Origin: Glandiceps talaboti
Lineage: Eukaryota; Hemichordata; Enteropneusta; Spengelidae
Length of the DNA stretch: 64,000 nucleotides
Direction of reading: 5' to 3'
Assembly: GCF_964340395.1 (NCBI RefSeq)
Contig: NC_135551.1
Coordinates: 2,585,001-2,649,000 of the forward strand
A program made the translations under genes and the position numbers. Positions 39,401 through 53,585 of the stretch are shown one piece after another (position 1 is the first letter of the stretch; every line of letters begins with the position of its first letter). The notes beneath the pieces were generated by a model. The model was not told the DNA's origin. It made no database searches and saw nothing but the letters and a program-made list of their open reading frames with translations.

Positions 39401-42400
39401 GTAAGTAAACTAGGCAACATAACTTATATAGATGTTTGATAAGTAAACTAGGCAACATAACTTATATAGCTGTATGGTAAGTAAACTAGGCAACATAACT
39501 TATATAGATGTATGGTAAGTAAACTAGGCAACATAACTTATATAGATGTATGGTAAGTAAACTAGGCTACATAACTTATATAGATGTATGGTAAGTAAAC
39601 TAGGCAACATAACTTATATAGATGTATGGTAAGTAAACTAGGCAACATAACTTATATAGATGTATGGTAAGTAAACTAGGCAACATAACTTATATAGATG
39701 TATGGTAAGTAAACTAGGCAACATAACTTATATAGCTGTATGGTAAGTAAACTAGGCAACATAACTTATATAGATGTATGGTAAGTAAACTAGGCAACAT
39801 AACTTATATAGCTGTATGGTAAGTAAACTAGGCAACATAACTTATATAGATGTATGGTAAGTAAACTAGGCAACATAACTTATATAGCTGTATGGTAAGT
39901 AAACTAGGCAACATAACTTATATAGATGTATGGTAAGTAAATTAGGCAACATAACTTATATAGATGTATGGTAAGTAAACTAGGCAACATAACTTATATA
40001 GATGTATGGTAAGTAAACTAGGCTACATAACTTATATAGATGTATGGTAAGTAAACTAGGCAACATAACTTATATAGATGTATGGTAAGTAAACTAGGCA
40101 ACATAACTTATATAGATGTTTGATAAGTAAACTAGGCAACATAACTTATATAGATGTATGGTAAGTAAACTAGGCAACATAACTTATATAGATGTATGGT
40201 AAGTAAACTAGGCAACATAACTTATATAGATGTATGGTAAGTAAACTAGGCAACATAACTTATATAGATGTATGGTAAGTAAACTAGGCAACATAACTTA
40301 TATAGATGTATGGTAAGTAAACTAGGCAACATAACTTATATAGATGTATGGTAAGTAAACTAGGCAACATAACTTATATAGATGTATGGTAAGTAAACTA
40401 GGCAACATAACTTATATAGATGTATGGTAAGTAAACTAGGCTACATAACTTATATAGATGTATGGTAAGTAAACTAGGCAACATAACTTATATAGATGTA
40501 TGGTAAGTAAACTAGGCAACATAACTTATATAGATGTATGGTAAGTAAACTAGGCAACATAACTTATATAGCTGTATGGTAAGTAAACTAGGCAACATAA
40601 CTTATATAGATGTATGGTAAGTAAACTAGGCAACATAACTTATATAGCTGTATGGTAAGTAAACTAGGCAACATAACTTATATAGATGTATGGTAAGTAA
40701 ACTAGGCAACATAACTTATATAGATGTATGGTAAGTAAACTAGGCAATATAACTTATATAGCTGTATGGTAAGTAAACTAGGCAACATAACTTATATAGA
40801 TGTATGGTAAGTAAACTAGGCAACATAACTTATATAGATGTATGGTAAGTAAACTAGGCAACATAACTTATATAGATGTATGGTAAGTAAACTAGGCAAC
40901 ATAACTTATATAGATGTATGGTAAGTAAACTAGGCAACATAACTTATATAGATGTATGGTAAGTAAACTAGGCAACATAACTTATATAGATGTATGGTAA
41001 GTAAACTAGGCAACATAACTTATATAGATGTATGGTAAGTAAACTAGGCAACATAACTTATATAGCTGTATGGTAAGTAAACTAGGCAACATAACTTATA
41101 TAGATGTATGGTAAGTACACTAGGCAACATAACTTATATAGCTGTATGGTAAGTAAACTAGGCAACATAACTTATATAGATGTATGGTAAGTAAACTAGG
41201 CAACATAACTTATATAGATGTATGGTAAGTAAACTAGGCAACATAACTTATATAGCTGTATGGTAAGTAAACTAGGCAACATAACTTATATAGATGTATG
41301 GTAAGTAAACTAGGCAACATAACTTATATAGATGTATGGTAAGTAAACTAGGCAACATAACTTATATAGCTATATGGTAAGTAAACTAGGCAACATAACT
41401 TATATAGATGTATGGTAAGTAAACTAGGCAACATAACTTATATAGATGTTTGATAAGTAAACTAGGCAACATAACTTATATAGATGTATGGTAAGTAAAC
41501 TAGGCAACATAACTTATATAGATGTATGGTAAGTAAACTAGGCAACATAACTTATATAGATGTATGGTAAGTAAACTAGGCAACATAACTTATATAGATG
41601 TATGGTAAGTAAACTAGGCAACATAACTTATATAGATGTATGGTAAGTAAACTAGGCAACATAACTTATATAGATGTATGGTAAGTAAACTAGGCAACAT
41701 AACTTATATAGATGTATGGTAAGTAAACTAGGCAACATAACTTATATAGATGTATGGTAAGTAAACTAGGCTACATAACTTATATAGATGTATGGTAAGT
41801 AAACTAGGCAACATAACTTATATAGATGTATGGTAAGTAAACTAGGCAACATAACTTATATAGATGTATGGTAAGTAAACTAGGCAACATAACTTATATA
41901 GCTGTATGGTAAGTAAACTAGGCAACATAACTTATATAGATGTATGGTAAGTAAACTAGGCAACATAACTTATATAGCTGTATGGTAAGTAAACTAGGCA
42001 ACATAACTTATATAGATGTATGGTAAGTAAACTAGGCAACATAACTTATATAGATGTATGGTAAGTAAACTAGGCAATATAACTTATATAGCTGTATGGT
42101 AAGTAAACTAGGCAACATAACTTATATAGATGTATGGTAAGTAAACTAGGCAACATAACTTATATAGATGTATGGTAAGTAAACTAGGCAACATAACTTA
42201 TATAGATGTATGGTAAGTAAACTAGGCAACATAACTTATATAGATGTATGGTAAGTAAACTAGGCAACATAACTTATATAGATGTATGGTAAGTAAACTA
42301 GGCAACATAACTTATATAGATGTATGGTAAGTAAACTAGGCAACATAACTTATATAGATGTATGGTAAGTAAACTAGGCAACATAACTTATATAGCTGTA

Positions 42401-45400
42401 TGGTAAGTAAACTAGGCAACATAACTTATATAGATGTATGGTAAGTACACTAGGCAACATAACTTATATAGCTGTATGGTAAGTAAACTAGGCAACATAA
42501 CTTATATAGATGTATGGTAAGTAAACTAGGCAACATAACTTATATAGATGTATGGTAAGTAAACTAGGCAACATAACTTATATAGCTGTATGGTAAGTAA
42601 ACTAGGCAACATAACTTATATAGATGTATGGTAAGTAAACTAGGCAACATAACTTATATAGATGTATGGTAAGTAAACTAGGCAACATAACTTATATAGC
42701 TGTATGGTAAGTAAACTAGGCAACATAACTTATATAGATGTATGGTAAGTAAACTAGGCAACATAACTTATATAGATGTATGGTAAGTAAACTAGGCAAC
42801 ATAACTTATATAGATGTATGGTAAGTAAACTAGGCAACATAACTTATATAGCTGTATGGTAAGTAAACTAGGCAACATAACTTATATAGATGTATGGTAA
42901 GTAAACTAGGCAACATAACTTATATAGATGTATGGTAAGTAAACTAGGCAACATAACTTATATAGATGTATGGTAAGTAAACTAGGCAACGTAACTTATA
43001 TAGCTGTATGGTAAGTAAACTAGGCAACATAACTTATATAGATGTATGGTAAGTAAACTAGGCAACATAACTTATATAGATGTATGGTAAGTAAACTAGG
43101 CAACATAACTTATATAGATGTATGGTAAGTAAACTAGGCAACATAACTTATATAGATGTATGGTAAGTAAACTAGGCAACATAACTTATATAGATGTATG
43201 GTAAGTAAACTAGGCAACATAACTTATATAGCTGTATGGTAAGTAAACTAGGCAACATAACTTATATAGATGTATGGTAAGTAAACTAGGCAACATAACT
43301 TATATAGATGTATGGTAAGTAAACTAGGCAACATAACTTATATAGATGTATGGTAAGTAAACTAGGCAACATAACTTATATAGATGTTTGATAAGTAAAC
43401 AAATTTACAAACCGTTGTTAGTTGGTAATAATACAAAGAATATTGACTTGTGTGTAATTATGATATTTATGTCCAGAATATAATACAAAAAAATACTTAT
43501 TTTAATGTTCACCATTTTTAAACAGAAATTCTTATCACAGCTGTCAGTCAAAGCAAAACAATTTATATATACCAGTAGTACTAGAAATAATAACAGTAAA
43601 CAACAGTCAGTATGTAAAAGATTAATTTCAGTCAATGAACATTCAGATAGTTTCATATATATGGTTTGATTTTGTTTTAAACAGCAAAACCACCCATTAT
43701 GAAAGGAGCACGTCCTGACCCATGTGCACCCATTACCAAAGTTGAGTGGAAATCATGTAAGGGAATGTAAGTACCATATTCTAGTATTGACTCTTTGTGA
43801 CTTTGTCTTCAAACAATTTTTATCAGTTTTTTGCACAACATATGTATTGCTTTGTTGTTGTCCCTAGGGTGAGTTAAATGTCTTGTCATCCCTAGGGTGA
43901 GTTAAATGTCTTGTCATCCCTAGAGTGAGTTAAATGTCTTGTCATCCCTAGAGTGAGTTAAATGTCTTGTCATCCCTAGGGTGAGTTAAATGTCTTGTCA
44001 TCCCTAGGGTGAGTTAAATGTCTTGTCATCCCAAGAGTGAGTTAAATGTCTTGTCATCCCTAGGGTGAGTTAAATGTCTTGTCATCCCTAGGGTGAGTTA
44101 AATGTCTTGTCATCCCTAGGGTGAGTTAAATGTCTTGTCATCCCTAGAGTGAGTTAAATGTCTTGTCATCCCTAGGGTGAGTTAAATGTAATTGTCATCC
44201 CTAGAGTGAGTTAAATGTCTTGTCATCCCTAGGGTGAGTTAAATGTCTTGTCATCCCTAGGGTGAGTTAAATGTATTGTCATCCCTAGAGTGAGTTAAAT
44301 GTCTTGTCATCCCTAGGGTGAGTTAAATGTATTGTCATCCCTAGAGTGAGTTAAATGTCTTGTCATCCCTAGGGTGAGTTAAATGTCTTGTAATCCCTAA
44401 GGTGAGTTAAATGTCTTGTCATCCCTAGGGTGAGTTAAATGTCTTGTCATCCCTAGGGTGAGTTAAATGTCTTGTCATCCCTAGGGTGAGTTAAATGTCT
44501 TGTCATCCCTAGAGTGAGTTAAATGTCTTGTCATCCCTAGGGTGAGTTAAATGTAATTGTCATCCCTAGAGTGAGTTAAATGTCTTGTCATCCCTAGGGT
44601 GAGTTAAATGTCTTGTCATCCCTAGGGTGAGTTAAATGTATTGTCATCCCTAGAGTGAGTTAAATGTCTTGTCATCCCTAGGGTGAGTTAAATGTATTGT
44701 CATCCCTAGAGTGAGTTAAATGTCTTGTCATCCCTAGGGTGAGTTAAATGTCATGTAATCCCTAAGGTGAGTTAAATGTCTTGTCATCCCTAGGGTGAGT
44801 TAAATGTCTTGTCATCCCTAGGGTGAGTTAAATGTCTTGTCATCCCTAGGATGAGTTAAATGTCTTGTCATCCCTAGAGTGAGTTAAATGTCTTGTCATC
44901 CCTAGGGTGAGTTAAATGTCTTGTCATCCCTAGAGTGAGTTAAATGTCTTGTCATCCCTAGGGTGAGTTAAATGTCTTGTCATCCCTAGAGTGAGTTAAA
45001 TGTCTTGTCATCCCTAGGGTGAGTTAAATGTATTGTCATCCCTAGAGTGAGTTAAATGTCTTGTCATCCCTAGGGTGAGTTAAATGTTTTGTCATCCCTA
45101 GGGTGAGTTAAATGTCTTGTCATCCCTAGAGTGAGTTAAATGTCTTGTCATCCCTAGGGTGAGTTAAATGTATTGTCATCCCTAGAGTGAGTTAAATGTC
45201 TTGTCATCCCTAGAGTGAGTTAAATGTCTTGTCATCCCTAGGGTGAGTTAAATGTCGTGTCATCCCTAGAGTGAGTTAAATGTATTGTCATCCCTAGAGT
45301 GAGTTAAATGTCGTGTCATCCCTAGGGTGAGTTAAATGTCTTGTCATCCCTAGGGTGAGTTAAATGTCTTGTCATCCCTAGAGTGAGTTAAATGTCTTGT

Positions 45401-48400
45401 CATCCCTAGGGTGAGTTAAATGTCGTGTCATCCCTAGGGTGAGTTAAATGTCTTGTCATCCCTAGGGTGAGTTAAATGTCGTGTCATCCCTAGGGTGAGT
45501 TAAATGTATTGTCATCCCTAGAGTGAGTTAAATGTCGTGTCATCCCTAGGGTGAGTTAAATGTCTTGTCATCCCTAGGGTGAGTTAAATGTCTTGTCATC
45601 CCTAGGGTGAGTTAAATGTCGTGTCATCCTTAGGGTGAGTTAAATGTCTTGTCATCCCTAGGGTGAGTTAAATGTTTTGTCATCCCTAGGGTGAGTTAAA
45701 TGTCTTGTCATCCCTAGAGTGAGTTAAATGTATTGTCATCCCTAGAGTGAGTTAAATGTCTTGTCATCCCTAGGGTGAGTTAAATGTCTTGTCATCCCTA
45801 GGGTGAGTTAAATGTCTTGTCATCCCTAGGGTGAGTTAAATGTCGTGTCATCCCTAGAGTGAGTTAAATGTCTTGTCATCCCTAGGGTGAGTTAAATGTC
45901 TTGTCATCCCTAGGGTGAGTTAAATGTATTGTCATCCCTAGGGTGAGTTAAATGTATTGTCATCCCTAGGGTGAGTTAAATGTCTTGTCATCCCTAGAGT
46001 GAGTTAAATGCCTTGTCATCCCTAGAGTGAGTTAAATGTCTTGTCATCCCTAGAGTGAGTTAAATGTCTTGTCATCCCTAGGGTGAGTTAAATGTCTTGT
46101 CATCCCTAGAGTGAGTGAAATGTCTTGTCATCCCTAGGGTGAGTTAATGTCTTGCAAGATGAATTAAAAGGAGTTTATGAAACAATATGTATACAATTAG
46201 TAAATTATTTAAAGTTTATGAAAATAAACATATCTTGTATATGTATGGATGTCTTAGCCTAGAAACTCCAGAAAATAAACATATCTTGTATATGTATGGA
46301 TGTCTTAGCCTAGAAACTCCAGAAAATAAGCATATTGAAATGCAAATTTGTAACTGATACATAACTTCAAAATAATTTTACTTTCTGTGAATAAAAAATC
46401 GTGTATGGGTATTCAAACATTATTAGCATATCGATGTACAACTTGTAGACAGCAATATATGTAAGTCAGACACAACCGATATATGTGACTACAACATTAT
46501 TTGTATGTGTGGGTATTTCAGGAGTGTAAGGATATCAAAATGCTCACTTGTGATCAATAAATAAACTGTCAAACAATAAAAAATTTATGGAAAAAATGTT
46601 AAATCAATTTTGTATCGGTGTTCTAGGAATTGAGGACATCAAAATCTAACTTATTATAACTGATAAATAAGTTGGAAACAGTAAGAATTGTTTGAAGTGT
46701 AAATACTTAGTAAAGTGTGTCATTTAACTTACAGAGAACCATACATTGTATTTTGTGGTGGTTTGACTTATGACAAAGCTGCCAAGCAACCAAGCCTAAC
46801 CATTATGCAGGGTAAAAATACTACAGTGCTAGAAATGGAACATCCTATTATAGACTTCATATGTCTTTGTGAGACACCATGGCCAAATGGTAAGATTGAT
46901 AGAATCCTACACCCCATGGGCTAAAATGGAATAAACCTCATGTAAGGTAAACATTCCTTTATGAGTGTGAGACATTCCATCTTAAACCATTGGTGTGGGG
47001 GATTACTTTTCTCCTGTGCTGTTTATTCTGTCAAAAGCCAAATTTAATTCACTCATTAGTCCCCGCCGGACAAAGTCCGGGACGGGGACTTATGGATTGG
47101 GTTCCGTCTGTCCGTGCGGCCGTCCGTCCGTCCGTCCGCAGCCGTTTCTTGGAGATGCCTGGACCGATTTCTTTCAAACTTGGTACAGGGGCAACATACA
47201 ATGGCAAACATATGCACGTCAATTTGTTTCATGATACGATCCAATATGGCCACCTAGCAGCCATTTTGTTTGCGAATTTTCCATGTCCAAAGCCATAACT
47301 CAGACATGTTTGAACAGATCTCATTCAAGGTTGGTATTAGGACAGTGTTCTATGACATACATGTGCATATCCATTTTCATTGTGATACGATCCAATATGG
47401 CTGCCTGGCAGCCATTTTGTTTGCGAATTTTCCATGTCCAAAGCCATAACTCAGACATGCTTGAACAGATCTCATTCAAAGTTGGCATTAGCACAGTGTT
47501 CTATGACATACATGTGCATATACATTGTTGTCAAGATACGATCCTATATGGCCGCCTAGCAGCCATTTTGTTTGCAAATTTTCCATGTCCAAAGCCATAA
47601 CTCAGACATGTTTGAACAGATCTCATTCAAAGTTGATATTTAGGACAGTGTTCTATAACATACATGTGCATATCCATTTTCATCGTGACACGATCCAATA
47701 TGGCTGTCTGGCAGCCATTTTGTTTGCGAATTTTCTATGTCCAAAGCCATAACTCAGACATGCTTGAACAGTCCCCCCCCCCCATACCCGACCAATTCTT
47801 TATTGTTGAGTGGTTTATTCCATCACGTCATCTTGAAGAGTAGGCAAGTCCCATGTCCAATGAGGAGACACAACATGAGTAGGCATTTTCCATGTCCAAC
47901 GAGCAGACACAACATATCTAAGTCTGTTTGATTTAGGTTCACAAGTGTTGTTGCATGATCAGAGTAGTGATATCAAGAAAATGACTACATAAACTGCCAG
48001 TTCCTTAAAACCCAATCATAGCGGGGATTATGTCATTCTCAATGACTTGTTGATATCTAGTTTGGGTTCAAATCAATTCCACACTAGTTGTCCTCTCTTC
48101 TCAGACTTCAAGGAACTGAGAATAATCTATGTTGTAAACTTTCATAATCAAAAACAAACTAATGTGTTCATTATTGCATTTCATAGTAGAGGAATTAATT
48201 TTGATGTTCTTTTGATAAATTTAAGTAGTAAATAAAAATACCAGTGATGTAGTTACAGGGATGGGGATAGGGGTACAGAAATACGGAGGGGGTGGGGGGG
48301 TGGGGGGGGGGTGATGAATGTGGTAGTTGATAGGGATAGGGGTACAGAAATACAGGGGGGGGTATGGATGTGGTAGTTGATAGGAAGGGGTACAGAAATA

Positions 48401-51400
48401 CTGGGGGGTGATGAATGTGGTAGTTGATAGGGATAGGGGTACAGAAATGTGGGGGGGGGGATATGGATGTGGTAGTTGATAGGGAGGGGTACAGAAATAC
48501 AGGGGGTGATGAATGTGGTAGTTGATAGGGATAGCGATACAGAAATACAGGGGGTGAGGAGTGTGGTAGTTGATATTGGTAGCAGCACCAGATTTAGTCT
48601 ACCTGACAACCAACATCACCACCATTGCTTCACTATCACAACACCGCTACTTCACCATCACTACCACCATCATGACCATGACTACCATTATTATCATTAC
48701 CACTACTACAATCACCACCACTACATCACTACCACCATCATCACCATGACTACCACTATTGTCATTACCACTAATACAATCACCACCACTACATCACTAC
48801 CACCATAATCACCATGACTACCATTATTATCATTACCACTACTACAATCACCACCACTACATCACTACCACCATCATCAACTACCACTATTGTCATTACC
48901 ACTACTACAATCACCACCACTACATCACTACCACCATCATGACCATGACTACCATTATTATCATTACCACTAATACAATCACCACCACTACATCACTACC
49001 ACCATAATCACCATGACTACCATTATTATCATTACCACTACTACAATCACCACCACTACATCACTACCATCATCATCACCATGACTACCACTATTGTCAT
49101 TACCACTACTACAATCACCACCACTACATCACTACCATCATCATGACCATGACTACCATTATTATCATTACCACTACTACAATCACCACCACTACATCAC
49201 TACCACCATCATGACCATGACTACCATTATTATCATTACCACTACTACAATCACCACCACTACATCACTACCACCATAATCACCATGACTACCATTATTA
49301 TCATTACCACTACTACAATCACCACCACTACATCACTACCACCATAATCACCATGACTACCATTATTGTCATTACCACTACTACAATCACCACCGCTACA
49401 TCACTACCACCATCATGACCATGACTACCACTATTGTCATTACCACTACTACAATCACCACCACTACATCACTACCATCATCATGACCATGACTACCACT
49501 ATTGTCATTACCACTACTACAATCACCACCACTACATCACTACCACCATCATGACCATGACTACCATTATTATCATTACCACTAATACAATCACCACCAC
49601 TACATCACTACCACCATAATCACCATGACTACCACTATTGTCATTACCACTACTACAATCACCACCACTACATCACTACCACCATCATGACCATGACTAC
49701 AACTATTGTAATTACCACTACTACAATCACCACCACTACATCACTACCATCATCATCACCATGACTACCACTATTGTAATTACCACTACTACAATCACTA
49801 CCACCATCATGACCATGACTACCACTATTGTAATTACCACTAATACAATCACCACCACTACATCACTACCACCATCATGACCATGACTACCACTATTGTA
49901 ATTACCACTAATACAATCACCACCACTACATCACTACCATCATCATCACCATGACTACCACTATTGTCATTACCACTACTACAATCACCACCACTACATC
50001 ACTACCACCATCATCACCATGACTACCATTATTATCATTACCACTACTACAATCACCACCACTACATCACTACCACCATAATCACCATGACTACCACTAT
50101 TGTCATTACCACTACTACAATCACCACCACTACATCACTACCATCATCATGACCATGACTACCACTATTATCATTACCACTACTACAATCACCACCACTA
50201 CATCACTACCACCATCATCACCATGACTACCACTATTGTCATTACCACTACTACAATCACCACCACTACATCACTACCATCATCATGACCATGACTACCA
50301 CTATTATCATTACCACTACTACAATCACCACCACTACATCACTACCATCATCATGACCATGACTACCACTATTGTCATTACCACTACTACAATCACCACC
50401 ACTACATCACTACCACCATCATCACCATGACTACCACTATTGTCATTACCACTACTACAATCACCACCACTACATCACTACCACCATCATCACCATGACT
50501 ACCACTATTGTCATTACCACTAATACAATCACCACCACTACATCACTACCACCATCATCAACTACCACTATTGTCATTACCACTACTACAATCACCACCA
50601 CTACATCACTACCATCATCATGACCATGACTACCACTATTGTCATTACCACTACTACAATCACCACCACTACATCACTACCATCATCATCAACTACCACT
50701 ATTGTCATTACCACTACTACAATCACCACCACTACATCACTACCACCATCAACTACCACTATTGTCATTACCACTACTACAATCACCACCACTACATCAC
50801 TACCATCATCATCACCATGACTACCACTATTGTCATTACCACTACTACAATCACCACCACTACATCACTACCACCATCATGACCATGACTACCATTATTA
50901 TCATTACCACTAATACAATCACCACCACTACATCACTACCACCATAATCACCATGACTACCACTATTGTCATTACCACTACTACAATCACCACCACTACA
51001 TCACTACCATCATCATGACCATGACTACCACTATTGTAATTACCACTACTACAATCACCACCACTACATCACTACCATCATCATCAACTACCACTATTGT
51101 CATTACCACTACTACAATCACCACCACTACATCACTACCACCATCAACTACCACTATTGTCATTACCACTACTACAATCACCACCACTACATCACTACCA
51201 TCATCATGACCATGACTACCACTATTGTAATTACCACTACTACAATCACCACCACTACATCACTACCACCATCATGACCATGACTACCATTATTATCATT
51301 ACCACTAATACAATCACCACCACTACATCACTACCACCATAATCACCATGACTACCACTATTGTCATTACCACTACTACAATCACCACCACTACATCACT

Positions 51401-53554
51401 ACCATCATCATGACCATGACTACCACTATTGTAATTACCACTACTACAATCACCACCACTACATCACTACCATCATCATCAACTACCACTATTGTCATTA
51501 CCACTACTACAATCACCACCACTACATCACTACCACCATCAACTACCACTATTGTCATTACAACTACTACAATCACCACCACTACATCACTACCATCATC
51601 ATGACCATGACTACCACTATTGTAATTACCACTACTACAATCACCACCACTACATCACTACCACCATAATCACCATGACTACCACTATTATCATTACCAC
51701 TACTACAATCACCACCACTACATCACTACCATCATCATCAACTACCACTATTGTCATTACCACTACTACAATCACCACCACTACATCACTACCACCATCA
51801 TCACCATGACTACCACTATTGTAATTACCACTACTACAATCACCACCACTACATCACTACCACCATCATCACCATGACTACCACTATTGTCATTACCACT
51901 ACTACAATCACCACCACTACATCACTACCATCATCATCACCATGACTACCACTATTATCATTACCACTAATACAATCACCACCACTACATCACTACCATC
52001 ATCATCACCATGACTACCACTATTGTCATTACCACTACTACAATCACCACCACTACATCACTACCACCATCATCACCATGACTACCACTATTACCATTAC
52101 CACTAATACAATCACCACCACTACATCACTACCATCATCATCACCATGACTACCACTATTGTCATTACCACTACTACAATCACCACCACTACATCACTAC
52201 CACCATCATCAACTACCACTATTATCATTACCACTACTACAATCACCACCACTACATCACTACCATCATCATCACCATGACTACCACTATTGTAATTACC
52301 ACTACTACAATCACCACCACTACATCACTACCATCATCATCACCATGACTACCACTATTGTAATTACCACTACTACAATCACCACCACTACATCACTACC
52401 ACCATAATCACCATGACTACCACTATTGTCATTACCACTACTACAATCACCACCACTACATCACTACCACCATCATGACCATGACTACCACTATTGTCAT
52501 TACCACTACTACAATCACCACCACTACATCACTACCACCATCATGACCATGACTACCACTATTGTCATTACCACTACTACAATCACCACCACTACATCAC
52601 TACCATCATCATCACCATGACTACCACTATTGTAATTACCACTACTACAATCACCACCACTACATCACTACCACCATCATGACCATGACTACCACTATTG
52701 TCATTACCACTACTACAATCACCACCACTACATCACTACCACCATCATGACCATGACTACCACTATTGTAACCACTATTGTAATTACCACCACTACATCA
52801 CCACCACTACATCACTACCACCATCATGACCATGACTACCACTATTGTCATTACCACTACTACAATCACCACCACTACATCACTACCACCATCATGACCA
52901 TGACTACCACTATTGTAATTACCACCACTACATCACCACCACTACATCACTACCACCATCATGACCATGACTACCACTATTGTAATTACCACTACTACAA
53001 TCACCACCACTACATCACTACCACCATCATGACCATGACTACCACTATTGTCATTACCACTACTGCAATCACCACCGCTACATCACTACCACCATCATCA
53101 CCATGACTACCACTATTGTCATTACCACTACTACAATCACCACCACTACATCACTACCATCATCATCACCATGACTACCACTATTATCATTACCACTAAT
53201 ACAATCACCACCACTACATCACTACCATCATCATGACCATGACTACCACTATTGTCATTACCACTACTACAATCACCACCACTACATCACTACCATCATC
53301 ATCACCATGACTACCACTATTGTCATTACCACTACTACAATCACCACCACTACATCACTACCATCATCATGACCATGACTACCACTATTGTCATTACCAC
53401 TACTGCAATCACCACCGCTACATCACCACCACTACATCACTACCATCATCACCACCAGAAATACCATCACTACATATCCATCACCATCACTATATAACCA
53501 TCATCACCACCACTTCTACCATCAACACCACCAATACAGCAACCACGTAACATC

Positions 53555-53585
<31 letters not shown>

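Noticed and set aside
43405-43656. Minus-strand 83-codon ORF with hydrophobic segments
   Set aside because: AT-rich intronic sequence with no homology or expression context.
19229-46146. CRISPR array interpretation of the regularly spaced repeats
   Set aside because: The arrays are direct tandem repeats without unique spacers, in an animal gene with introns. No cas-like genes are present.
46890-46924. Extension of exon W7 to the ORF stop at 46924 (alternative C-terminus)
   Set aside because: The donor AATG|GTAAGA at 46889/46890 and the perfect phase match to W8 show that the extension is intronic. An alternative end is possible but has no support.
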